64,000 bases of DNA, taken from assembly GCF_900116765.1 (NCBI RefSeq), contig NZ_UETC01000002.1:62001-126000 (forward strand). Direction: 5' to 3'. Shown piece after piece: positions 1-7,424 of this stretch (within the stretch, counting starts at the first letter, position 1; each line of letters begins with the position of its first letter). This stretch comes from Jannaschia seohaensis (GTDB taxonomy: Bacteria > Pseudomonadota > Alphaproteobacteria > Rhodobacterales > Rhodobacteraceae). The notes below the pieces were generated by a model. That model was not told the origin of the DNA. It ran no database searches and saw only the letters and a list, made by a program, of their open reading frames with translations. Both the position numbers and the translations under genes were made by a program.

Positions 1-646
1 CCAGGATGCCCAGCTCTTCCTTCTCGGCGCCGGTCAGCAGGACGTTGCCATGCTCCTTCATGCGTCGCAGCGCGCCGCCCCAGCCGCAGGCCATGTCGAG
101 CGAGCCCTGCGCGAGCGCGGCGGCGCCTTCCGCGGGGGCCATATCGACCACTTCCATCGTCGTGACGTCGACGCCGAAATGGTTCATCTGGCTGAGGAAG
201 CCGTAATGGGCGGCGGTCCCGATCGGCACGGCGACGCGCTTGCCTTCGAGATCGGCGGTCGTGTCCTTGTCGATCTCCAGCGCCTCGGCGACGACGCAGT
301 TGTCGTTGTCCGAGTAGCTGACCGCCACGTCCACGATCTTGAGGTCCTGGCCCGCCGAGGCCGCGACGACGAAGGGCGGCACGCCCTGGCTGACGGCGAG
401 TTGCACATCGCCCGAGGCCATCGCCGCCGACATGGCGGTACCGGTGTCGAAGGCGACCCAGTTGATACCGACGCCCATCTCTTCTTCGTAGGTGCCGTTC
501 ACCTTCGCGTATTGGAAGGGCATCGGCCATTCCAGGAAGTAGGCGACGGTGATCTCGTCGATATGCGCATCGGCCAGCGCGACCTGAGCGCCAGACAGCA
601 TCGCACCGGCGGCGACCGCACCAAGCAACTTGGACTTGAGTTTCAT
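1..646 (-). CDS. tauA: taurine ABC transporter periplasmic binding protein TauA (partial, runs off left edge)
   Basis: The N-terminal 215 codons are present and the C-terminus lies outside the window. A Sec signal peptide (MKLKSKLLGAVAAGAML..., cleavage near ALADA) precedes an NMT1/TauA-type binding fold, with segments such as FLEWPMPFQYAK, AMASGDVQLAVSQG and GKRVAVPIGTAAHYGFL. The ATG at 646 has a GGGAGA ribosome site. In this family the protein binds taurine in the periplasm for TauBC import. It is divergent from tpa, and the shared 354-bp gap carries probable TauR boxes. The taurine specificity is inferred from the neighbours. Confidence 0.88.
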   Translation of the reverse strand, partial: MKLKSKLLGAVAAGAMLSGAQVALADAHIDEITVAYFLEWPMPFQYAKVNGTYEEEMGVGINWVAFDTGTAMSAAMASGDVQLAVSQGVPPFVVAASAGQDLKIVDVAVSYSDNDNCVVAEALEIDKDTTADLEGKRVAVPIGTAAHYGFLSQMNHFGVDVTTMEVVDMAPAEGAAALAQGSLDMACGWGGALRRMKEHGNVLLTGAEKEELGIL

Positions 647-743
647 TCGATCTCTCCCGTTGAGTAACGTACTCGGAGGCTCTGCGACCTCTCTGGCCCT
701 TACGGGAACATGGGGACATGGGGCTGTGCAAGCCGCTAGCGGC

Positions 744-776
744 CTGGATATACCGGGGAGCGCGTGCTGGACCTAT
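744..776 (+). promoter_or_regulatory. probable TauR box pair A (tauA side)
   Basis: Decamers CTGGATATAC (744-753) and CTGGACCTAT (767-776) have a period of 23 bp. They resemble the CTGGACYTAA direct repeats reported for TauR of Rhodobacter capsulatus (recalled, not looked up). A further single CTGGCCCTTA lies at 693-702, nearer tauA. MocR/GabR-family regulators bind direct repeats as dimers, so the fixed spacing is what is expected. The assignment to tauA is inferred from position. Confidence 0.55.
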
Positions 777-882
777 CCGACGGACCGACCCGGTCCGCGT
801 CGGCGCATCGGAGGGCGACACGCCCGAATCCTGCGCGCTCCGTTTGCGGGAACGGGATCGGCGCCCTCCCGCCCGGCGCCGG

Positions 883-915
883 CTGGACCTAGGGGCCGCG
901 CAGGCCTGGCCCTAT
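883..915 (+). promoter_or_regulatory. probable TauR box pair B (tpa side)
   Basis: CTGGACCTAG (883-892) and CTGGCCCTAT (906-915) repeat with the same 23-bp period as pairs A and C. CTGGACGCAG follows at 922-931. The pair ends 85 bp before the tpa start codon, a plausible activator position. The remainder of 647-1000 shows no gene. Confidence 0.65.
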
Positions 916-1000
916 CCCCGGCTGGACGCAGACGGCAAATCCGCAGATGATCGCGCCCGCAGAGCCACGCCTGCGCGGCTCCCCCCCCGGAGGACATGAT

Positions 1001-2398
1001 ATGGACGACTTGAAACCCAACGACCTGAGCGCCGTCGTCGAAGCCGATCGGGCGCATATCTGGCACCACCTGCTGCCGCACAAGGCGCTCGAGACGACCG
1101 ATCCCCGCATCATCGTCGAAGGCCGCGGGATGAAGGTCTGGGACCAGCACGGCAAGGAGCATCTCGACGCGGTCTCTGGCGGCGTCTGGACCGTCAATGT
1201 GGGCTATGGCCGCGAGGAGATCGCGGACGCCGTGCGCGACCAGCTCGTCAAGATGAACTATTTCGCGCAGACCGCGGGCTCCATCCCCGGCTCGATGTTC
1301 GCCGAAAAGCTGATCTCGAAGATGCCGGGCCTGAGCCGGGTCTTCTACGCCAACTCGGGCTCTGAGGCGAACGAGAAGGCGTTCAAAATGATCCGCCAGA
1401 TCAGCGCGCGCAAGCATGGCGGCAAGAAGCACAAGATCCTCTACCGCGAGCGCGACTATCACGGCACCACCATCGCCTGCCTCTCGGCCGGCGGCCAGCA
1501 GGAGCGGAACGCCCATTACGGGCCGTTCACGCCGGGCTTCGTCGAGGTCCCGCACTGCCTGGAATATCGCCGCCACGAACAGGGGCTGGAGCATCTCTCG
1601 GGCGCCGAATACGGCCGCGCCGCCGCCGATGCCATCGAAGAGGTCATCCTGCGCGAGGGCCCCGACACGGTCGGCGCGCTCTGCCTTGAGCCGATCACGG
1701 CGGGCGGCGGCGTCATCGTGCCGCCCGAAGGCTATTGGGAGCGCGTGCAGGAGATCGTCGAGAAATACGACCTTCTGCTGCATATCGACGAGGTCGTCTG
1801 CGGCGTCGGCCGCACCGGCACCTGGTTCGGCTATCAGCATTACGGCGTGAAGCCCGATTTCGTGACCATGGCCAAGGGCGTCGCCTCGGGCTACGCGGCG
1901 ATCTCCTGCCTGGTGACCACCGAGGCGGTGTTCGAGCAGTTCAAGGACGATCCCACCGACAAGCTGCACTATTTCCGCGACGTGTCGACCTTCGGCGGCT
2001 GCACGGCCGGACCCGCCGCGGCGCTGGTCAACATGGAGATCATCGAGCGCGAAGGGCTCCTGGAGAACTGCCAGGAGATGGGCGCGCGGATGCTGCGCAA
2101 TCTCGGCCAGTTGATGGAAAAGCACGAGGTCATTGGCGATGTGCGCGGCAAGGGCCTGTTCCTGGGCGCCGAGCTTGTGAGCGACCGCGACGCCAAGACC
2201 CCCGTCGAAGAAGCCCATGTGCAGGCGGTCCTGGCCGACTGCATGAAGCAGGGGGTCATCATCGGCGCGTCCAACCGCTCGATCCCGGGGCGAAACAACA
2301 CGCTCTGCTTCAGCCCCGCGCTGATCGCCAAGCCCGACGACATCGACGCCATCACCGAGGCCGTGGACGGCGCCCTGGGCCGCGTGTTCGGCCACTGA
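1001..2398 (+). CDS. tpa: taurine--pyruvate aminotransferase
   Basis: Class III PLP aminotransferase of 465 residues. It transfers the amino group of taurine to pyruvate, giving sulfoacetaldehyde and alanine, in the cytoplasm. Visible family features are the N-terminal WHHLLPHKALE segment, the cofactor-binding YANSGSEANEKAFK loop, LHIDEVVCGVGRTG, and the Schiff-base lysine in FVTMAKGVASGY. The ATG at 1001 is preferred over an in-frame upstream start because GGAGG sits 7 nt before it and homology begins there. Probable TauR boxes lie upstream and a strong hairpin follows the stop. The alanine dehydrogenase needed to recycle pyruvate is not in the window. Confidence 0.95.
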   Translation: MDDLKPNDLSAVVEADRAHIWHHLLPHKALETTDPRIIVEGRGMKVWDQHGKEHLDAVSGGVWTVNVGYGREEIADAVRDQLVKMNYFAQTAGSIPGSMFAEKLISKMPGLSRVFYANSGSEANEKAFKMIRQISARKHGGKKHKILYRERDYHGTTIACLSAGGQQERNAHYGPFTPGFVEVPHCLEYRRHEQGLEHLSGAEYGRAAADAIEEVILREGPDTVGALCLEPITAGGGVIVPPEGYWERVQEIVEKYDLLLHIDEVVCGVGRTGTWFGYQHYGVKPDFVTMAKGVASGYAAISCLVTTEAVFEQFKDDPTDKLHYFRDVSTFGGCTAGPAAALVNMEIIEREGLLENCQEMGARMLRNLGQLMEKHEVIGDVRGKGLFLGAELVSDRDAKTPVEEAHVQAVLADCMKQGVIIGASNRSIPGRNNTLCFSPALIAKPDDIDAITEAVDGALGRVFGH

Positions 2399-2435
2399 GC
2401 GGCACCGCCCGGTTGCGGCGATTTGAACCGATCGG

Positions 2436-2461
2436 CCCCCTCGACCCCACGGTCGAGGGGG
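2436..2461 (+). terminator. hairpin terminator after tpa
   Basis: An 11-bp perfect stem (CCCCCTCGACC / GGTCGAGGGGG) with a CCAC loop lies 38 nt after the tpa stop. Only a weak T-containing tail follows (GCTAAATCTT), so it may be a partial terminator rather than a classical one. Confidence 0.7.
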
Positions 2462-2475
2462 CTAAATCTTGCAGC

Positions 2476-2709
2476 ATGGCCAGATCCATGCCCGACCTCT
2501 TTCTCGACAGCGCGGCCATCGGCGTCGTCGTCTCGACCGTGTCGCTCGAAGCGATTCTTCTGCTCGACCCCATCGGCATGGGCGCGGTCCTGGCCGGATT
2601 GGGCCCCATCGTGCTGACGCTGATCTGGCTGCACGTGATCGGGATGGCCGCACCGCTCGCGACTTTGGTGCTGCTGATGGGCGAAACCGACACATCCGAC
2701 GACTTGTAA
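2476..2709 (+). CDS. small two-helix membrane protein between tpa and tauR
   Basis: An ORF of 77 codons with strong G/C third positions like its neighbours, which supports real coding. It has two hydrophobic segments (about residues 12-35 and 38-67, rich in L, I, V, A and G) and an acidic tail ETDTSDDL. I do not recognise a family. It begins just after the tpa terminator hairpin and ends 30 bp before tauR. No clear Shine-Dalgarno is visible. A role in the taurine locus is only suggested by position. Confidence 0.5.
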   Translation: MARSMPDLFLDSAAIGVVVSTVSLEAILLLDPIGMGAVLAGLGPIVLTLIWLHVIGMAAPLATLVLLMGETDTSDDL

Positions 2710-2739
2710 GGGCCGGGTCCGGGGCGCATAGCTCCGGTC

Positions 2740-4191
2740 ATGGCCATCGCCGCGGAAAGTTTCGTCCTGGATCCGGGTCACACCGGCACGCTGCAACGGC
2801 AGTTGCAGGAGATCGTGACCGGCGGCATCCTCTCCGGGCGCTTCCGCCCCGGCGACCGAATGCCGTCATCGCGGGGGCTGGCCCGGCATCTCGGAATCAG
2901 CCGGATCACGGTGACGCTGGCCTATACCGAACTCGTCGCCAACGACTACCTCACCTCGCGCGGACGCTCGGGCTATTTCGTGTCCGACAGCGCGCCCACG
3001 CCGCCGGTGCTTCCGGTCGGCGCCCTCCCGGTCGAGGATCGGGTGGATTGGAACGCCGCCATGGTCCGCCGCTTCTCCGCCGGCCCCGACCTGGAGCGGC
3101 CGCGGGATTGGCGCAGCTATCGCTATCCGTTCATTTACGGCCAGACCGATGCGCGGCTCTTCGACCATCGCAACTGGCGGCGCTGCGCCTTGCAGGCGCT
3201 GGGCGCGCGCGATTTCGAGGCGACGACCTCCGACAGCTACGGGCGCGACGACGCGCTGCTGGTGGAGCAGATCGTGCGCCACATCCTGCCCCGCCGCGGC
3301 ATCGCCGCCGAGCCGGATCAGGTGCTCATCACGCTCGGCGCGCAGAACGCGCTCTGGATGGTGTCGCGCATCCTGCTGACGCAAGATCGCCTGGCGGCCA
3401 TCGAACATCCCGGCTATCCCGCGCTGCGCACCATTCTGGGGCGCTCGGGCGCGCGGAGCGTGGCGTTGCAGATCGACGCCGCAGGCCTGCCGCCGGAAAG
3501 CGTGCCGCCCGAGACGGATGTCGTCTTCGTCACGCCCTCCCACCATTGCCCGACCTCGGCCACCATGCCCGTCGCCCGCCGCCGAGAGCTGCTGGCCCGC
3601 GCCGACCGCGACGATTTCCTGATCGTCGAGGACGATTACGAGTTCGAGTTGGCCTTCGCCGCGCCCCCGGCCCCGGCGCTCAAGTCGCTCGATCGCTCCG
3701 GTCGGGTGATCTATATCGGCTCTTTCGCCAAGAGCCTCTTTCCCGGTCTGCGGCTCGGCTATCTCGTGGCCTCCGCGCCTTTCATCGCCGAGGCACGGGC
3801 GCTGCGCTCGCTCTTGGTGCGGCACGTGCCCGGCCATCTCCAACGCGCCGCCGCCTACTTCCTGGAGCAAGGCCATTACGACGCGCAGATCCACCGGATG
3901 GCCCGCGTCTACCGCGAGCGGCGCGCGACCGCCGAAGCCGCCATCGCGGCCCACGGCCTGACCGCGCTGGGCGCCAACACTTTCGGCGGCTCCTCCTTCT
4001 GGATGCAGAGCCGCGACGTGCCCGCCGAGATTCTCGCGGCGCGTCTGCGCAACCGAGGTGTGCTGATCGAACCCGGCGGTCCATTCTTCGGCGCGGACGA
4101 TCCGGGCGACCGCTACCGCCTCGCCTATTCCTCGATCGCGCGCGAGGACATCCCCGAAGGTCTGCGCCGCATCGCCGAGGCGGGCGGCTAG
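2740..4191 (+). CDS. tauR: taurine-responsive MocR-type regulator TauR
   Basis: A 483-residue MocR/GabR architecture. An N-terminal GntR winged helix (about residues 15-80, LQEIVTGGILSGRFRPGDRMPSSRGLARHLGISR) is joined to a class I aminotransferase-like domain. The PLP-lysine region is GSFAKSLFPGLRLGY and the substrate-site segment is IVEDDYEFEL. TauR members activate taurine genes and use PLP/taurine as signal. It stands between tpa and xsc, next to three pairs of TauR-like direct repeats. The start ATG has no strong ribosome site. Confidence in the family is high; the taurine role rests on context. Confidence 0.9.
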   Translation: MAIAAESFVLDPGHTGTLQRQLQEIVTGGILSGRFRPGDRMPSSRGLARHLGISRITVTLAYTELVANDYLTSRGRSGYFVSDSAPTPPVLPVGALPVEDRVDWNAAMVRRFSAGPDLERPRDWRSYRYPFIYGQTDARLFDHRNWRRCALQALGARDFEATTSDSYGRDDALLVEQIVRHILPRRGIAAEPDQVLITLGAQNALWMVSRILLTQDRLAAIEHPGYPALRTILGRSGARSVALQIDAAGLPPESVPPETDVVFVTPSHHCPTSATMPVARRRELLARADRDDFLIVEDDYEFELAFAAPPAPALKSLDRSGRVIYIGSFAKSLFPGLRLGYLVASAPFIAEARALRSLLVRHVPGHLQRAAAYFLEQGHYDAQIHRMARVYRERRATAEAAIAAHGLTALGANTFGGSSFWMQSRDVPAEILAARLRNRGVLIEPGGPFFGADDPGDRYRLAYSSIAREDIPEGLRRIAEAGG

Positions 4192-4214
4192 GTCCAGGCC
4201 CTCTGGGGAGCGAA

Positions 4215-4247
4215 CTGGCCCTAGGCCAGCTTGGAAGCTGGCCCTAA
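4215..4247 (+). promoter_or_regulatory. probable TauR box pair C (xsc promoter)
   Basis: CTGGCCCTAG (4215-4224) and CTGGCCCTAA (4238-4247) have exactly the 23-bp period seen in pairs A and B. A TTGACC hexamer (4255-4260), a possible -35, follows 7 nt later, so an activator bound here would abut RNA polymerase. An inverted copy of the half-site (TAGGTCCAG, 4189-4197) overlaps the tauR stop. Confidence 0.65.
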
Positions 4248-4342
4248 CGCTGCATTGACCCCGACCCTATTATTGCGGCACACTCCGACCAATGAGACTC
4301 ATGGTCTCAATTTTCGATATGCTCCGGGGAGGAAGCACCGCC

Positions 4343-6121
4343 ATGAAGATGACCACCGAGGAAGCCTTCGTCAAAACCCTACAGGCGCATGGCATCCGCC
4401 ATGCTTTCGGGATCATCGGCTCGGCCATGATGCCGATTTCCGACATCTTCCCTGCCGCGGGCATCACCTTCTGGGACTGCGCGCATGAGGGCAGTGCGGG
4501 CATGATGGCCGACGGGTACACCCGCGCCACCGGCGAGATGTCGATGATGATCGCGCAGAACGGCCCGGGCATCACCAACTTCGTCACCGCGGTGAAGACG
4601 GCCTACTGGAACCACACCCCGCTTTTGCTGGTCACGCCGCAGGCGGCCAACAAGACCATCGGCCAGGGCGGCTTCCAGGAAGTCGAGCAGATGAAGCTGT
4701 TCGAGGACATGGTCGCCTATCAGGAAGAGGTCCGCGACCCGACCCGCGTGGCCGAGGTCCTGACCCGCGTCATCGCCAAGGCCAAGCGCCTGTCCGGCCC
4801 GGCCCAGATCAACATCCCGCGCGACTTCTGGACCCAGGTCGTCGACATCACCATCCCTGAGCCGATCGAATTCGAGGTCTCTCCGGGCGGCGAGAACTCC
4901 GTTCGCAAGGCGGCGGAACTCCTGTCTTCGGCCAAGAACCCGGTCATCCTGAACGGCGCGGGCGTCGTTCTGTCCGAGGGCGGGATCGCCGCCTCCATGG
5001 CGCTGGCCGAGCGGCTCGATGCGCCGGTCTGCGTCGGCTACCAGCACAACGACGCCTTCCCGGGCTCGCACCCGCTGTTTGCCGGTCCGCTGGGCTATAA
5101 CGGGTCGAAGGCCGGCATGCAGCTGATCAAGGACGCGGATGTCGTGCTCTGCCTCGGCACGCGCCTCAACCCGTTCTCCACCCTGCCCGGCTACGGCATG
5201 GAATACTGGCCCGCCGACGCCAAGATCATCCAGGTCGACATCAACCCCGACCGGATCGGCCTGACCAAGAAGGTCACCGTGGGCATCGTCGGCGACGCGG
5301 CCAAGGTCGCGACCGGCATCCTGAACGGCCTCTCCGACTCTGCGGGCGACGCCGGACGCGACGAGCGCAAGGCGAAGATCGCTCAGACGAAATCCGCCTG
5401 GAAACAGGAGCTGTCGAGCCTCGACCACGAGCAGGACGATCCCGGCACCAGCTGGAACGAGCGCGCCCGCCAAGCCCGCCCCGACTGGATGTCGCCGCGT
5501 CAGGCGTGGCGTGCGATCCAGCAGGCCCTCCCGCGCGAGGCGATCATCTCCTCCGACATCGGCAACAACTGCGCCATCGGCAACGCCTATCCGGATTTCG
5601 ACGAGGGCCGGAAATATCTGGCGCCGGGCCTCTTCGGCCCCTGCGGCTACGGCCTGCCCGCGATCGTCGGCGCCAAGATCGGCAAGCCCGATGTCCCGGT
5701 CGTGGGCTTCGCCGGTGACGGCGCCTTCGGCATCGCCGTGAACGAGCTGACCGCCATCGGGCGCGAGGAATGGCCCGCCATCACGCAGATCGTGTTCCGC
5801 AACTATCAGTGGGGCGCGGAGAAGCGGAACTCGACCCTCTGGTTCGACGACAACTTCGTCGGCACCGAGCTCGACATGAAGGTGAGCTACGCCAAGATCG
5901 CCGAGGCCTGCGGCCTCAAGGGCGTTCAGGCCAAGACCATGGACGAGCTGACCGACGCGCTGAACACCGCGATCAAGGATCAGATGGAGAACAACACCAC
6001 CACCCTGATCGAGGTCATCCTCAACCAGGAACTGGGCGAGCCCTTCCGTCGCGACGCGATGAAGAAGCCGGTGCGCGTGGCGGGCATCTCCAAGGACGAC
6101 ATGGCCCACGCGGCCGAATGA
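4343..6121 (+). CDS. xsc: sulfoacetaldehyde acetyltransferase
   Basis: A 592-residue ThDP-dependent enzyme that converts sulfoacetaldehyde plus phosphate to acetyl-phosphate and sulfite, the desulfonation step. The N-terminal PYR domain starts MKMTTEEAFVKTLQAHGIRHAFGIIGSAM. The ThDP/Mg motif is GDGAFGIAVNELTAIGRE...N near residue 455. Length and sequence match Xsc rather than acetolactate synthase. The ATG at 4343 has GGGGAGGA 9 nt upstream; an earlier in-frame ATG has none. TauR-like boxes precede it and pta follows 320 bp downstream. The central ThDP domains are intact. Confidence 0.96.
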   Translation: MKMTTEEAFVKTLQAHGIRHAFGIIGSAMMPISDIFPAAGITFWDCAHEGSAGMMADGYTRATGEMSMMIAQNGPGITNFVTAVKTAYWNHTPLLLVTPQAANKTIGQGGFQEVEQMKLFEDMVAYQEEVRDPTRVAEVLTRVIAKAKRLSGPAQINIPRDFWTQVVDITIPEPIEFEVSPGGENSVRKAAELLSSAKNPVILNGAGVVLSEGGIAASMALAERLDAPVCVGYQHNDAFPGSHPLFAGPLGYNGSKAGMQLIKDADVVLCLGTRLNPFSTLPGYGMEYWPADAKIIQVDINPDRIGLTKKVTVGIVGDAAKVATGILNGLSDSAGDAGRDERKAKIAQTKSAWKQELSSLDHEQDDPGTSWNERARQARPDWMSPRQAWRAIQQALPREAIISSDIGNNCAIGNAYPDFDEGRKYLAPGLFGPCGYGLPAIVGAKIGKPDVPVVGFAGDGAFGIAVNELTAIGREEWPAITQIVFRNYQWGAEKRNSTLWFDDNFVGTELDMKVSYAKIAEACGLKGVQAKTMDELTDALNTAIKDQMENNTTTLIEVILNQELGEPFRRDAMKKPVRVAGISKDDMAHAAE

Positions 6122-6440
6122 CGGCCATCACAGCGCGGGCGGGGGGGCAGCCCCCCGCCCTCGTCGCGCCACATCTGAATGAATGGCCGGTGACGGGCCC
6201 GCTGCCGGTCTCCGCCAGCCTGGATTTCCGTGTCCCGGGGCGGCCGGTTTCGGCTGCTCGGCGCCAGCTAGGTCCGCTCTTGCGCCCCCGTACCGGCTCG
6301 GCGGGCGGGTCCTTTCCCCGCGCCGCAGATCAGCCCTTCGGCCAAAGCCTCATCCGACTGGGCGCGGGTGCCCGCCATCGACACCCCGCTGAACTCGGTC
6401 GGACCATCGGCGTGAGCCCAAAACGAGACGGTCACAGCGA
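6122..6440. other. xsc-pta gap with one strong hairpin
   Basis: No gene is supported in these 319 bases. The only clear structure is a 10-bp perfect GC stem (GGGCGGGGGG 6137-6146 / CCCCCCGCCC 6151-6160) directly after the xsc stop, without a T-run. It probably attenuates or terminates xsc transcription. The rest shows no convincing promoter or TauR pair. Confidence 0.5.
6137..6160 (+). terminator. GC hairpin after xsc
   Basis: A 10-bp stem with a GCAG loop begins 16 nt after the xsc stop codon. It lacks a U-tract, so it may be a processing or attenuation hairpin. Confidence 0.5.
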
Positions 6441-7424
6441 ATGAGTTTCTTCGACACCCTCCGCGCCCGGGCCCAAGCCGCCTGCCATCACATCGTCTTG
6501 CCCGAGGGCACCGACCCCCGCGTGCAGGAGGCCGCCGGCCGTGCCGTGGCCGAGGGCCTGGCGCGTATCACCCTGCTCGCACCCGAGGGCACCGCTCTGC
6601 CGGACGGCGTGACGCTCGAAGACCCGACGAAGAGCGCCCGCAGGGACGCGATGAGCGCCGCCTATCTCGCCGCCCGCGCTAAGAAATCCCCCACGGACGA
6701 GCAGGCCGCCGCGGCCATCTCGGACCCGCTGGTCTGGGCTGCGCTGATGGTCCGCGCGGGCTTCGCGGAGGGCACCATCGGCGGCGCCGTCGCCACGACC
6801 TCCGACACGGTGCGCGCCGCGCTCCAGATGATCGGCACCGCGCCGGGCGCCCCGCTCGTCTCCAGCTTCTTCCTGATGGTGCTGCCCGAGACGCACCCGA
6901 CCCGCCCCGGGGCGGGCCTGATCTTCTCCGATTGCGGCCTCGTCATCGACCCGTCGCCCGAGGAGCTCGCCGCCATCGCCACCCAGGCCGCCGCCTCCGC
7001 CGAAGCGCTGCTCGGCGAGGCCGCCAAGGTCGCCATGCTCAGCTTCTCGACCAAGGGCTCCGCCAGGCATGCCCGCGTGACCAAGGTCACCGACGCGCTT
7101 GCGCTGCTGGCCGACGCCCCCTTCGCCGTCGATGGAGAGCTTCAGTTCGACGCGGCCTTCGACGCGGGGGTGGGCGCCGCCAAGGCGCCGGGCAGCGCGG
7201 TCGCCGGCCACGCCAACGTGATGGTCTTCCCCAATCTCGATGCCGGCAATCTGGGCTACAAGATCGCCCAGCGCATCGGCGGCGCGACCGCCATCGGCCC
7301 CGTCCTCCAGGGCCTCGCCAAGCCTGCCAACGACCTCAGCCGGGGCTGTACCGCCGAGGACATCCTCGACATGATCGCCGTCACCTCGGCGCAGATCGAC
7401 GCCACCAAGGGAGCAACGCCATGA
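6441..7424 (+). CDS. pta: phosphate acetyltransferase
   Basis: A 327-residue short-form Pta (PTA_PTB family) that converts acetyl-phosphate from Xsc to acetyl-CoA in the cytoplasm. Family signatures include HIVLPEGTDPRVQEAA at the N-terminus, MVRAGFAEGTIGGAV and NVMVFPNLDAGNLGYKIAQRIGGA near the C-terminus. The ATG at 6441 gives the usual start of the family. Its stop overlaps the soeA start (ATGA), so pta and soeA are translationally coupled. This ties acetyl-CoA formation to disposal of the sulfite released by Xsc. Confidence 0.95.
   Translation: MSFFDTLRARAQAACHHIVLPEGTDPRVQEAAGRAVAEGLARITLLAPEGTALPDGVTLEDPTKSARRDAMSAAYLAARAKKSPTDEQAAAAISDPLVWAALMVRAGFAEGTIGGAVATTSDTVRAALQMIGTAPGAPLVSSFFLMVLPETHPTRPGAGLIFSDCGLVIDPSPEELAAIATQAAASAEALLGEAAKVAMLSFSTKGSARHARVTKVTDALALLADAPFAVDGELQFDAAFDAGVGAAKAPGSAVAGHANVMVFPNLDAGNLGYKIAQRIGGATAIGPVLQGLAKPANDLSRGCTAEDILDMIAVTSAQIDATKGATP

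Noticed and set aside
659-675. GAGTA-ACG-TACTC palindrome before tauA as a TetR operator
   Set aside because: It shares only the left arm with the cluster operators, is too short, and is 54 kb away from that regulator.
947-1000. Longer N-terminus for Tpa
   Set aside because: The upstream residues do not match the family and the ribosome site sits just before 1001.
773-2395. 540-codon antisense frame over tpa
   Set aside because: It is a shadow typical of GC-rich DNA, with low-complexity composition and no start signals; many similar long antisense frames exist over xsc, soeA, glnE and IOR.
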